Below, one piece after another: positions 23,870 to 32,357 of a DNA stretch of 64,000 bases. The stretch is from Falsiroseomonas bella (GTDB taxonomy: Bacteria > Pseudomonadota > Alphaproteobacteria > Acetobacterales > Acetobacteraceae). The stretch covers positions 62,001 through 126,000 of the forward strand of contig NZ_QGNA01000009.1 of NCBI RefSeq assembly GCF_003173615.1, given 5' to 3'. The position numbers and the translations under genes were made by a program. Numbering within the stretch: position 1 is the stretch's first letter; every line of letters starts with the position of its first letter. Below the pieces are notes generated by a model. That model was not told where the DNA came from. It ran no database searches and saw nothing but the letters and a program-made list of their open reading frames with translations.

Positions 23870-25078
23870 ATGAGCGTCATCGCCCTCCCCGCCCTGCTCG
23901 GCGTGCACGCCGCGCTGTCGCCAACCCCGCCCCAGCAGGGTGTGCTGGTGGCGAACGGCGCGATCCACCCGCCCCTCGCCTTGCTCCGCGCCCAGGTGAA
24001 TTCCCGCGCGACGGGCCTCGGCGCCGACGACACCACCATCCAGCTCTTCGCCGCCGACGTGCCGCGCTTCGTCGGCTCCGCCGCACGGCTGCTGGTGGAA
24101 GGCCAGCGCACCAACGACATGCCGTCGCCGCTGGCCTTCGGCGCCGGATCGGGCTGGACGGTGCTGAGCGGCGGCACCGGCAGCGCGCCGGTGGTCACCC
24201 CGGACTACGGCGCCATCGCCGCGCCCGACGGCAGCTTCACCGCCACCCGCCTGCAACTCGACAAGGGCGCCGGCACCGCCAGCACCGACCAGTCCGGCCT
24301 CACCCGCAACACCACGACCAATGCGGCGCGTTTCGTCTGGGCCCGCACCCTCGCCGGCACGGCGACCGTCCAGATCGGCACCAGCAGCACCTCCGCCGCG
24401 CTCCAGACGACGGTGGACACCATCTGGCGGCGGCTGGGCTTCAGCGGCGGCGGCGGCGCCCACCGCATCATGCTCAACGGCGCGGCCGGCAGCAGCGCCA
24501 GCGCCGACCTGCTCGTCTGGGGCGCCTCCAACGAGCCGAACGGCACCTTCGCCTCCTCGCTGGTCCTGCCGGCGCCCGGCCTCACCCAGGCCAGCACGCG
24601 CGGCGCCGACCTGGTCGCCGCCTCGCTCGCGACGCTCGGCATCGGAGGCAACGGTGCCTGCACCGTGCTGTGGTCCGGGCGGCTGCCGCAGCTTGCCACC
24701 GGGTCGGTGCAGACGATCATCCAGATGGACGATGGCACGAACACGCTGCGCTGGGTGCTCGACAACCAGCCGACCGGCAGCAGCATGCGCCTCTACGGCA
24801 CGGGGACCGCGACCGCCTCCACCGGGCTTGCGACGGCCGGCGCCATGATGCGGATGGGCGTCGCCTTCGACGGCGCGGGCCGCGCCGCGGCCAGCCTGAA
24901 CGGCGCGACGCCCGGCATCGCCACCGGCGGGCCGGCCGCGGGGCTTACGACGCTGCGGCTCGGCACCAACGCCGCGGGCGGCCTCGGCATGTTCGGCGAG
25001 ACCGCCTTCCTCCAGGTGCTGCCCGCTGTGCTGGACGATGCGGCGCTGCAGTCGGCCGTCGCCGCGCTGCCGGGCTGA
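23870..25078 (+). CDS. Phage structural-like protein with concanavalin/LamG-like domain
   Basis: 402 residues, no signal peptide or membrane segment, rich in Gly, Ala, Thr and Ser. Residues 70-150 contain the pattern ARLLVEGQRTN followed by SGWTVLSGGTG and APDGSFTATRLQLDKG. This is typical of carbohydrate-binding-like modules of phage tail proteins. A jelly-roll-like half follows, including TIIQMDDGTNTLRWVLDN. No other phage gene is adjacent. It could be a relic of a prophage or a domesticated adhesin. Confidence 0.6.
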   Translation: MSVIALPALLGVHAALSPTPPQQGVLVANGAIHPPLALLRAQVNSRATGLGADDTTIQLFAADVPRFVGSAARLLVEGQRTNDMPSPLAFGAGSGWTVLSGGTGSAPVVTPDYGAIAAPDGSFTATRLQLDKGAGTASTDQSGLTRNTTTNAARFVWARTLAGTATVQIGTSSTSAALQTTVDTIWRRLGFSGGGGAHRIMLNGAAGSSASADLLVWGASNEPNGTFASSLVLPAPGLTQASTRGADLVAASLATLGIGGNGACTVLWSGRLPQLATGSVQTIIQMDDGTNTLRWVLDNQPTGSSMRLYGTGTATASTGLATAGAMMRMGVAFDGAGRAAASLNGATPGIATGGPAAGLTTLRLGTNAAGGLGMFGETAFLQVLPAVLDDAALQSAVAALPG

Positions 25079-25085
25079 GCCCCGT

Positions 25086-26747
25086 TCAGCGCCGCTTGGC
25101 GGGCGGCGGGCGGCGCTTGAGCGGGCGCGTGCCGGCCGGTTCGGGCGCGGCGCGCATCGGCGCGATGCGGATGTCTTCGTCATCTGCGTCGTGCCGGCGC
25201 GCCGCGGCTTCGAACCGCGCCGCCGCCCAGGGCGCGATCTCCACGCGCGTCTCGCGCTCCAGCACCGAGATGCGCCCTACTTCCTGCCGCGTCACATGGC
25301 CGCGGCGGCAAAGGAAGGGCAGCAGCCAGCGCGGATCGGCGTTCTGCGCGCGGCCGACGCTGAGCTTGAACCACACGCCCTCGCCCCCGCCCTCGCGCCG
25401 GTCGCGCGCGGGCGGGGCGCGCGTGGCGGGCTCGGGCGGCTCGATCTCCTCGGGCGCCGGCAGCGCGGCGCCGAGGGCGCGCAGCAGCGCGGCGGCCACG
25501 GCCTCCGCGCCCTTCGCCTCCAGCACGGCGCGGCCGAGCGTCATCGCTTCCGCCTCGTTCGTCGCCGTGCCGGCCGCCTCGATCGCCTGTTCGACCAGGC
25601 GCTCGTTGTCGCGGGTGCGGATCTGCTCGGCCGAGGGCGGCGGGCCCCATTCGGCCTGGATGCGCGCGGCCGTCAGCAGGCGGTCCGCTTCGCGCCGCCG
25701 GTTCGCCGGCACCAGCAGCACGGCCAGCCCCTTGCGCCCCGCGCGGCCGGTGCGGCCGGAGCGGTGCTGCAGCGTCTCCCGGTCGCGCGGCAGCTCGGCA
25801 TGCACGACCAGGCCGAGCTCCGGCAGGTCGATGCCGCGCGCGGCGACGTCGGTCGCCACGCAGATCTGCGCGCGGCGGTCGCGCAGCGCCTGCAGCGCGC
25901 GGTTCCGCTCCGCCTGGGTCAGCTCACCGGAGAGTGCGACGGCGTTGAAGCCGCGTTCCGTCAGGTTGCCGTGCAGGCGGTTCACCGCGGCGCGCGTGGC
26001 GCAGAACACGATGGCGCGCTCGTCGTGCCAGCGCAGCACGTTGACCAGCGCGCGCTCGGATTCCCGCGGCGGCACGATCACCGCCTTGTAGGCGATGTCG
26101 CCATGCTGCCCGCCTTCCGCCGTCGCCGCGATGCGCAGCGCGTCGCGCTGGTAGCGCTTGGCGAGCGCGGCGATCTCCTTCGGGATCGTCGCGGAGAACA
26201 GCAGCGTGCGGCGGGTGTCCGGCGTGACGTCCAGGATCGCTTCCAGCTCGTCGCGGAAGCCCATGTCGAGCATCTCGTCCGCCTCGTCGAGCACGGCGGC
26301 CTTGAGGCCCGTCAGCTCCAGGTTGCCGCGTTCCAGATGGTCGCGCAGCCGGCCCGGCGTGCCGACGACGATATGCGCGCCGAGATCGAGCGCGCGGCGT
26401 TCGGCGCGGGGATCGGTGCCGCCGACGCAGGCGACCACGCGCGCGCCGGCTTCCGCGTAGAGCCAGGACAGCTCGGCCTGCACCTGCAGCGCCAATTCGC
26501 GCGTCGGCGCGATCACCAGCGCCAGCGGCACGCGCGGCGGCCCGACGCGCTCCGTGCCGCCGAGCAGCTCGGGCGCCAGCGCCAGGCCGAAGGCGACGGT
26601 CTTGCCGGAGCCGGTCTGCGCCGAGACGAGCAGGTCGCGCCCCGCCGTCTCCGGCGCCAGCACGGCCTGCTGCACGGCGGTGGGCTCGGCATAGCCGCGC
26701 GCGGCGAGCGCGCGGGCGAGGGGGGCGGGAAGGTCGGGGAAGGGCAT
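25086..26747 (-). CDS. DEAD-box ATP-dependent RNA helicase
   Basis: 553 residues. Helicase core: Q-motif region near 20, AQTGSGKT 43-50, PTREL 81-85, TPGR 130-133, DEAD 154-157, SAT 185-187, then VATDVAARGID and HRSGRTGRAG. A C-terminal DbpA-type RNA-binding region (WFKLSVGRAQNADPRWLLPF) and a basic tail follow, as in DbpA/CsdA proteins acting on ribosomal RNA. Its ATG lies one base after the stop of the upstream dehydrogenase gene, so it is the third gene of that operon. Confidence 0.93.
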   Translation of the reverse strand: MPFPDLPAPLARALAARGYAEPTAVQQAVLAPETAGRDLLVSAQTGSGKTVAFGLALAPELLGGTERVGPPRVPLALVIAPTRELALQVQAELSWLYAEAGARVVACVGGTDPRAERRALDLGAHIVVGTPGRLRDHLERGNLELTGLKAAVLDEADEMLDMGFRDELEAILDVTPDTRRTLLFSATIPKEIAALAKRYQRDALRIAATAEGGQHGDIAYKAVIVPPRESERALVNVLRWHDERAIVFCATRAAVNRLHGNLTERGFNAVALSGELTQAERNRALQALRDRRAQICVATDVAARGIDLPELGLVVHAELPRDRETLQHRSGRTGRAGRKGLAVLLVPANRRREADRLLTAARIQAEWGPPPSAEQIRTRDNERLVEQAIEAAGTATNEAEAMTLGRAVLEAKGAEAVAAALLRALGAALPAPEEIEPPEPATRAPPARDRREGGGEGVWFKLSVGRAQNADPRWLLPFLCRRGHVTRQEVGRISVLERETRVEIAPWAAARFEAAARRHDADDEDIRIAPMRAAPEPAGTRPLKRRPPPAKRR

Positions 26748-26748
26748 G

Positions 26749-28383
26749 CTAGTTCAGCCGGCCCAGGATGCCGCGGGCGATGATGTGCGCCTGGATCTCC
26801 GCCGCGCCCTCGAAGATGGAGAGCACGCGCGCATCGCACAGCACGCGGCTGATCGGGTATTCCAGCGCGTAGCCGTTGCCGCCATGGATCTGAAGCGCGG
26901 CATCGGCATTGGCGAAGGCGACGCGCGCGGCGAGCAGCTTCGCCATCCCCGCCTCCACGTCGCAGCGCCGTCCGGCATCCTTCTCCTTCGCGGCGAAGTA
27001 GGTGAGCTGGCGGGCCAGCATCGTCTCCGCCGCCATCATCGCCAGCTTCCCGTAGACGCGCGGGAATTGCAGGATCGGCTTGCCGAACTGAATGCGCGTG
27101 CGCGCGTAGGACAGGCCGAGCGACAGCGCGTTCTGCGCCACGCCAAGCGCGCGCGCCGCCGTCTGGATGCGCGCGCTTTCGAAGGTCTCCATGAGCTGCC
27201 GGAAGCCCTGGCCCTCGACGCCGCCGAGCAGGTTGGCGACGGGCACCTCGAAGCCCTCGAAGGAGATCTCGTACTCCCGCATGCCGCGATAGCCGAGCAC
27301 CTCGATCTCCGACCCCGACATGCCCGGCGCCGGGAAGGGATTGTCTTCCGTTCCGCGCGGCTTCTCGGCGATCAGCATGGAGAGGCCCTTGTGGCCGGGG
27401 GCTTCGGGGTTTGTCCGAACCAGCAGCGTCATGATGTCGCTGCGGCTGCCATGCGTGATCCACGTCTTGGCGCCATACACCTTGAACACGTCGCCCTCGC
27501 GCACCGCGCGGGTGCGCAGGTTGGCGAGGTCGCTGCCGGTGTTGGGCTCGGTGAAGACCGCCGTCGGCAGGATCTCGCCGCTCGCGATGCCGGGCAGCCA
27601 GCGTGCCTTCTGCTCTTCCGTGCCGTTCAGACCGATCAGCTCGCCCGCGATCTCGTTGCGTGTGCCGAGGGAGCCGACGCCGACATAGCCCTCGCTCAGC
27701 GCCTCGCTCACCAGGCACATCGCGACCTTGCCGAGGCCGAGGCCGCCATGCGCCTCCGGGATCGTCACGCCGAAGGCGCCGAGCTCGCCCAGCTTCGCGA
27801 TCGTCTCCAGCGGGATCAGCGCGTTGCGGCTGTGCCAGTCCTGCGCATAGGGCGCGACCTCGGCGGCGGCGAACCGGACGAAGGTTTCGCGCAGCAGCGC
27901 CATCTCGGGGTCGTCCAGCCCGATCTCGCCGTAGGTCTCGGCTTCCAGCGCCGCGAGCATCGCGCCGCAGGCCGCCGTCATCCGCCGTGCGTCGAAGGGC
28001 GCCAGCGCCGCGCGCAGCGGCGCCACCGCCGCGTCGTCCAGGCCGAGATCGGCGGGGCGCGCCATCTCCACCTGGCTCATCGGGATGCCGCCGGCGATCT
28101 GCCCGCCATATTCGGCGAAGCCGAGCGTCAGGATCGCGCGCTCCGTCGCGCCCAGCTTGCCGCCGGCCTCCAGCCTCTCCGCCCAGCGCAACGCCTGGCG
28201 CAGCGCCTCGACATAGGTCGCGGTCCAGGCCAGGCCGTGCGCGGCGAACTGCTCCGCCTCCAGCGCGACGGCATCGAGCCGCCCGCCCGGCGCCACCTGC
28301 CGCGCGATGGCCCCGCGCGCCGCCTCCAGCAGGGATTCCGCGGCCGCGAGCACGCCGCGGCAGTCGCGCATCAGGTCGCTCAT
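26749..28383 (-). CDS. mcd: Acyl-CoA dehydrogenase, (2S)-methylsuccinyl-CoA dehydrogenase type
   Basis: 544 residues, longer than ordinary acyl-CoA dehydrogenases (about 380) because of an N-terminal helical domain of about 150 residues, a feature of methylsuccinyl-CoA dehydrogenase. FAD/substrate motifs are FTEPNTGSDLANLRTRA and KTWITHGSRSD. The C-terminal IFEGAAEIQ holds the expected catalytic Glu525. It would oxidise (2S)-methylsuccinyl-CoA to mesaconyl-C1-CoA, passing electrons to ETF. ATG overlaps the stop of the upstream Mct-like gene (ATGA). The precise substrate rests on length plus neighbour, so the gene symbol is tentative. Confidence 0.7.
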   Translation of the reverse strand: MSDLMRDCRGVLAAAESLLEAARGAIARQVAPGGRLDAVALEAEQFAAHGLAWTATYVEALRQALRWAERLEAGGKLGATERAILTLGFAEYGGQIAGGIPMSQVEMARPADLGLDDAAVAPLRAALAPFDARRMTAACGAMLAALEAETYGEIGLDDPEMALLRETFVRFAAAEVAPYAQDWHSRNALIPLETIAKLGELGAFGVTIPEAHGGLGLGKVAMCLVSEALSEGYVGVGSLGTRNEIAGELIGLNGTEEQKARWLPGIASGEILPTAVFTEPNTGSDLANLRTRAVREGDVFKVYGAKTWITHGSRSDIMTLLVRTNPEAPGHKGLSMLIAEKPRGTEDNPFPAPGMSGSEIEVLGYRGMREYEISFEGFEVPVANLLGGVEGQGFRQLMETFESARIQTAARALGVAQNALSLGLSYARTRIQFGKPILQFPRVYGKLAMMAAETMLARQLTYFAAKEKDAGRRCDVEAGMAKLLAARVAFANADAALQIHGGNGYALEYPISRVLCDARVLSIFEGAAEIQAHIIARGILGRLN

Positions 28384-29573
28384 GCGGCGCTCCGCGGCAG
28401 GATGCCGGCCTCGCGCAGCGCCGCGATGCGCTCCGCGGGCATCGAGAGGCGCTCGGCCAGCACCGCATCGGTGTCGGCGCCGAGCGGCGAGGCGGGGCGC
28501 GGCGGCAGCGCCGGCTGCAGCGGCGCGGAGGCCGCCAGCACGCGGCCGACGCCCGGCTGCTCGATCTCGTGGAACAGCGGGTTGGCGGTGGAGCAGCGCG
28601 GATCTTCCCGCACCATCTGCCCGAAATCCTGGTAGGCGCCCCAGAGCACGCCCGAGCCCTCGAAGGCCTTGCGCACCTCGGCCAGCGTGCGCGCCGCGAA
28701 CCAGGGGGCGAGCACGGCGCAGATCGCGTCGCGCGCCGTGTAGCGACCGCCCTCGTCCTCCATGTCCACGTCCATCACCTGGCCGATCAGCGCCAGCCGC
28801 TCGGTCAGCCCCGTCGCCTTGCCGATCGCGCGCCATTGCCGGTTGGAGATCGCCGCCACCATCACCCGCCGCCCGTCCGACGTCTGAAAATCACGGCCGA
28901 AGGCGCCGTAGATCGCGTTGCCGAGCGGCGGGCGCACATGCCCGTTCAGCTGCACGTCGGCCACATAGCCGAGATTGGCGACGGTGGCGTAGGCGACATC
29001 CGAGAGCGCGAGCGTGATCTCCCCGCCCGCGCCGGTGCGCGCACGCCGCCGCTCGGCGGCGATCAGGCCGGTGGCGAGATAGAGCCCCGCCGCCACGTCC
29101 CAGCCAGGCATGACATGGTTCACCGGCCGCTCGTCCTCGCCGGTCGCGATGGGGAAGCCGACGGCCGCGTTCACCGTGTAGTCGATGGCATTGGCGCCGT
29201 CATGCGTGCCCGTCACGCGCAGCATGATCAGGTCCGGCCGGCGCTTCGAGAGCTCCGCATAGGACATCCAGCCCTTCTCGGCCGGCAGGTTGGTGATGAG
29301 GATGCCGGCCTCGGCGATCAGCGCGGCCGCGATCTCCTGCCCCTCCGGCGTGTTCAGCGCGAGGCTGACGCTGCGCTTGCCCTTGTTCAGCGCGGTCCAG
29401 TAGAGGCTGGTGCCGGAGGGCGCGAGCGGCCAGCGGCCGATGTCGATGTTGCCGCCCAGCGGGTCGATGCGGATCACCTCCGCGCCCAGCTGCGCCAGCG
29501 TCATCCCGCCGATCGGCGCGGCCACGAAGGCCGAGACCTCCACCACGCGCAGGCCTTCGAGCAGCGGCGTCAT
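28380..29573 (-). CDS. mct: Mesaconyl-CoA C1-C4 CoA-transferase (2-methylfumaryl-CoA isomerase), class III CoA-transferase
   Basis: 397 residues, CaiB/BaiF fold. The N-terminus (LRVVEVSAFVAAPIGGMTLA, then VIRIDPLGGNIDIGRWP and WTALNKGKRSV) closely follows my recollection of the Chloroflexus mesaconyl-CoA C1-C4 transferase. So do internal blocks (DYTVNAAVGFPIATG, VNHVMPGWDVAAGL, YGAFGRDFQTSDGRRVMV). Asp159 in PGWD is the expected catalytic Asp. It would shift CoA between the two carboxyls of mesaconate. I start at ATG 29573; ATG 29588 is possible. It leads the operon with the methylsuccinyl-CoA dehydrogenase-like gene. Confidence 0.8.
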   Translation of the reverse strand: MTPLLEGLRVVEVSAFVAAPIGGMTLAQLGAEVIRIDPLGGNIDIGRWPLAPSGTSLYWTALNKGKRSVSLALNTPEGQEIAAALIAEAGILITNLPAEKGWMSYAELSKRRPDLIMLRVTGTHDGANAIDYTVNAAVGFPIATGEDERPVNHVMPGWDVAAGLYLATGLIAAERRRARTGAGGEITLALSDVAYATVANLGYVADVQLNGHVRPPLGNAIYGAFGRDFQTSDGRRVMVAAISNRQWRAIGKATGLTERLALIGQVMDVDMEDEGGRYTARDAICAVLAPWFAARTLAEVRKAFEGSGVLWGAYQDFGQMVREDPRCSTANPLFHEIEQPGVGRVLAASAPLQPALPPRPASPLGADTDAVLAERLSMPAERIAALREAGILPRSAA

Positions 29574-29738
29574 CGCGATCCATCCCATTCCGGCTGCCGG
29601 GAGGGATAGCGCCTGCGCCGCATCTGGCAACCCGCGGCGGCGCATCGCCGCCCGCCCGCTTGCGCATCGCCTCCCACCCGCTTGCGCGGGGCCGCCGGCT
29701 GCGGAAGGGTGGCTGACCGGCGAGGGGAGACCAAAGGC

Positions 29739-31064
29739 ATGCACGGGCGCAACCTCACCCTGGACCACGCCCTGGCCGAGGCGCGGGAGACCTATGCGCG
29801 CCGCCGCCCCAAAAGCCGGGCGCGGCACGAGGAGGCCGCCGAGGTCATGCCCGGCGGCAACACGCGCACCGTGCTGTTCCATGGGCCATTCCCCTTCACC
29901 GTGATGCAGGGCGAGGGGTGCCGCGTCACCGATGCGGACGGGCTCGCCTATGTGAACATGGCGGGCGAATACACCGCGGGGCTGTTCGGCGCCTCCCACC
30001 CCGCGATCCGCGCCGCGGTGATCCGCGCGCTCGACGGCGGCCTGAACCTCACCGCGCATAACGCCTTCGAAGCGCGCTTCGCCCGGCTGGTCTGCGACCG
30101 CTTCCCCTCCATCGACCAGGTCCGCTTCACCAATTCGGGGACCGAGGCGAACCTGCTCGCGCTCGCCTGTGCGACCATCGCCACCGGCCGGCGCACCATC
30201 CTGGGCTTCGAGGGCGGCTACCACGGCAGCCTGTTCGGCTTCCCGCGCGGCGCGCCGCCGGCGGTGAACGTGCCGCACCGGGCCGTCGTCGCGCCCTACA
30301 ACGACCTCGACGCCGCCCGCGCCGTCGCGCGGGAGAATGCGTCGGACCTCGCCGCGATCATCCTGGAGCCGATGCTCGGCGGCGGCGGCTGCATCCCGGC
30401 CGAGCAGTCCTTCCTCGAAGGCCTGCGCGCCCTGGCGGACGAGACCGGCGCCGTGCTGATCTTCGACGAGGTGATGACCAGCCGCCTCGCCCCCGGGGGC
30501 TTGCAGGAAGCCACCGGCGTCACGCCGGACCTGACCACGCTCGGCAAATACGTGGGCGGCGGCATGTCCTTCGGCGCCTTCGGCGGCCGCGCCGACCTCA
30601 TGGCGATGTTCGATCCGCGCCGCGCCGACGCGGTGCCGCATGCCGGCACCTTCAACAACAACACGCTGACGATGTCGGCCGGCATCGCCGCGCTCGGCGA
30701 GATCTACACGCCGGCGGAGGCGGTGGCGCACAATGCCCGCGGCGATGCGCTGCGCGCCGCGCTGAACGCGATCGCGGCGCGCTGCGACGTGCCGGTGCAG
30801 GTGACCGGCCGCGGCAGCATGATGGCGTTCCATGTGACGCCGCAGGCGCCGCGCAACGCCGCGGAGGCCGCCGCGACGAACCAGCCCTTGAAGGAGCTGC
30901 TGTTCCTCGACCTGCTGGAGCGCGGCTTCTACGTCGCGCGCCGCGGCATGGTCGCGCTCTCTCTCGCGGTCGGGGAGGCGGAGCGTGCCGCCTTCACCGA
31001 GGCCGTGGGCGAGGTGCTGGCGCTGCGCGCCCCCCTGCTGCGGGAGGCGCGCAGCGCCGCCTGA
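29739..31064 (+). CDS. Class III PLP aminotransferase, glutamate-1-semialdehyde aminomutase-like
   Basis: 441 residues. PMPGGNTRT-type N-terminus (VMPGGNTRTVLF), FTNSGTEANLLAL for PLP phosphate binding, IFDEVMTSR holding the PLP-ring Asp and LGKYVGGGMSFGAFGG with the Schiff-base Lys. It resembles GSA aminomutase-like aminotransferases outside heme synthesis, which act on diverse omega-amino acids. The substrate is unknown. It is divergent from the mct operon and convergent with a cytochrome c gene. Confidence 0.82.
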   Translation: MHGRNLTLDHALAEARETYARRRPKSRARHEEAAEVMPGGNTRTVLFHGPFPFTVMQGEGCRVTDADGLAYVNMAGEYTAGLFGASHPAIRAAVIRALDGGLNLTAHNAFEARFARLVCDRFPSIDQVRFTNSGTEANLLALACATIATGRRTILGFEGGYHGSLFGFPRGAPPAVNVPHRAVVAPYNDLDAARAVARENASDLAAIILEPMLGGGGCIPAEQSFLEGLRALADETGAVLIFDEVMTSRLAPGGLQEATGVTPDLTTLGKYVGGGMSFGAFGGRADLMAMFDPRRADAVPHAGTFNNNTLTMSAGIAALGEIYTPAEAVAHNARGDALRAALNAIAARCDVPVQVTGRGSMMAFHVTPQAPRNAAEAAATNQPLKELLFLDLLERGFYVARRGMVALSLAVGEAERAAFTEAVGEVLALRAPLLREARSAA

Positions 31065-31085
31065 CTCAGTTCGCCTGACTCAGTT
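31058..31085. repeat. Perfect 14-bp tandem duplication spanning two convergent stop codons
   Basis: CGCCTGACTCAGTT occurs twice in direct succession (31058-31071 and 31072-31085). The first copy holds the aminotransferase stop (TGA 31062-31064, plus strand). The second holds the cytochrome c stop (31080-31082, minus strand). It looks like a small replication-slippage duplication at the gene junction. Confidence 0.9.
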
Positions 31086-31466
31086 GGACTGCGACTGCAG
31101 GTAGGCGATCAGGTCCTTGCGCTGCTGCTCGTTGCGGATCCCGGCGAAGGCCATCGAGCCGCGCGGCACAAGGTCCTTCGGGTTCGTCAGGTAGCGGTCG
31201 AGATTCTCGGGCGTCCAGGTCAGGCCGCCCTGGGCCAGTTCCTGCATGTTCGCCGAATAGCGGAAGCCCTGGATGGAGCCGGCCTTGCGGCCGACGACGC
31301 CATGCAGGTTCGGGCCGACACCGTTGCGGCCGTTGTTCTCGATGACGTGGCAGGCGCGGCACTGGTTGAACACGCGCTGTCCGGCGGCGGCATCCTGGGC
31401 GAAGGCCGCCTGGTTCGCGCCGAGGGTCAGCGCCGCGGTGGCGGCCAGCAGCAGGCGATATGGCAT
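31080..31466 (-). CDS. Periplasmic class I cytochrome c (c550/c2-like)
   Basis: 128 residues with a signal peptide cleaved after AFA (residue 23). The heme site is CRACH at 36-40 and the axial Met105 lies in RGSMAFAG. GPNLHGVVGRKAG and the C-terminal RKDLIAYLQSQ are typical of the mitochondrial-like cytochrome c family. It likely shuttles electrons between the bc1 complex and a terminal oxidase or a dehydrogenase in the periplasm. ATG 31466 is chosen for the signal peptide, although the frame is open further upstream. Confidence 0.94.
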   Translation of the reverse strand: MPYRLLLAATAALTLGANQAAFAQDAAAGQRVFNQCRACHVIENNGRNGVGPNLHGVVGRKAGSIQGFRYSANMQELAQGGLTWTPENLDRYLTNPKDLVPRGSMAFAGIRNEQQRKDLIAYLQSQSN

Positions 31467-31583
31467 GAAGGCGGTTTCTCCCTGAACACCCAACCCGGCG
31501 CTCCGGAATAAGAGGACGCTCCGGGGGCGCGCAAGGGGGGGCGCCCCTTCCTGCCCGCCAGGGGCGCGTGTAGCGTTCGCGTG

Positions 31584-32357
31584 ATGACCGCCCCGTTGCT
31601 GGAGGTGCGCGGCCTCGTCCGGCGCTTCGGCGGGGTGGTGGCGCTGGATGGGCTGGACCTCGCGGTCCGGCGCGGCACCGTCACGGCGCTGATCGGCCCG
31701 AACGGCGCGGGCAAGTCCACGGCCTTCCAGTGCATCTCCGGGGTCATCCGGCCAGATGGCGGAAACGTCATCTTCGACGGGCAGGACATCACTGGTGCGC
31801 GACCGGATCGCGTGACCCGCGCCGGCCTTGTCCGCAGCTTCCAGATCGCGCGCGGCATCCCCCGCCTGACCGTGCTGGAGAACCTGCTGCTCTACGGCCA
31901 GCACCAGCCCGGCGAATCGCTCGCCGTTGCGCTGCTCGCGACGCAAGCGATGCGCCGGCGGGAGGAGGAGCTGCGCGCCCGCGCCGAGGCGATCGCCGCG
32001 CGGCTCAACCTCTCGCGCGTGCTGGACAACCAGGCGGCCGCGCTCTCCGGCGGCCAGAAGAAGCTGCTCGAGATCGGCCGCGCGCTGATGGCGGAGCCGA
32101 AGCTGCTGCTGCTGGACGAGCCCGTGGCCGGCGTGAACCCGACGCTGGCCGCCGAGATCGCGCGCCACATCGCGCATCTGCGAGAGGAAGGCATGACGGT
32201 GCTGGTGGTGGAGCACCACATGGATTTCGTCGCCTCGCTCTGCGACCCGGTGATCGTCATGGCCGAGGGGAAGCTTCTGGCGCAGGGCAGCTTCGAGAGC
32301 ATCGCGAACGATGCGCGCGTGCAGGAAGCCTATATGGGGCGCCGCGTGCATGCCTGA
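31584..32357 (+). CDS. livG: Branched-chain amino-acid-type ABC transporter ATP-binding protein LivG
   Basis: 257 residues. Walker A GPNGAGKST, signature LSGGQKKLLEIGRAL, Walker B LLLLDEPVAGVNP, and the LivG-type C-terminus VVEHHMDFV. First gene of a complete liv-type operon. No Shine-Dalgarno is visible; TAGCGT (31571-31576) ends 7 bases before the ATG, which would fit a leaderless mRNA. The start at 31584 is chosen over GTG 31581. It overlaps livF by 8 bases. Confidence 0.93.
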   Translation: MTAPLLEVRGLVRRFGGVVALDGLDLAVRRGTVTALIGPNGAGKSTAFQCISGVIRPDGGNVIFDGQDITGARPDRVTRAGLVRSFQIARGIPRLTVLENLLLYGQHQPGESLAVALLATQAMRRREEELRARAEAIAARLNLSRVLDNQAAALSGGQKKLLEIGRALMAEPKLLLLDEPVAGVNPTLAAEIARHIAHLREEGMTVLVVEHHMDFVASLCDPVIVMAEGKLLAQGSFESIANDARVQEAYMGRRVHA

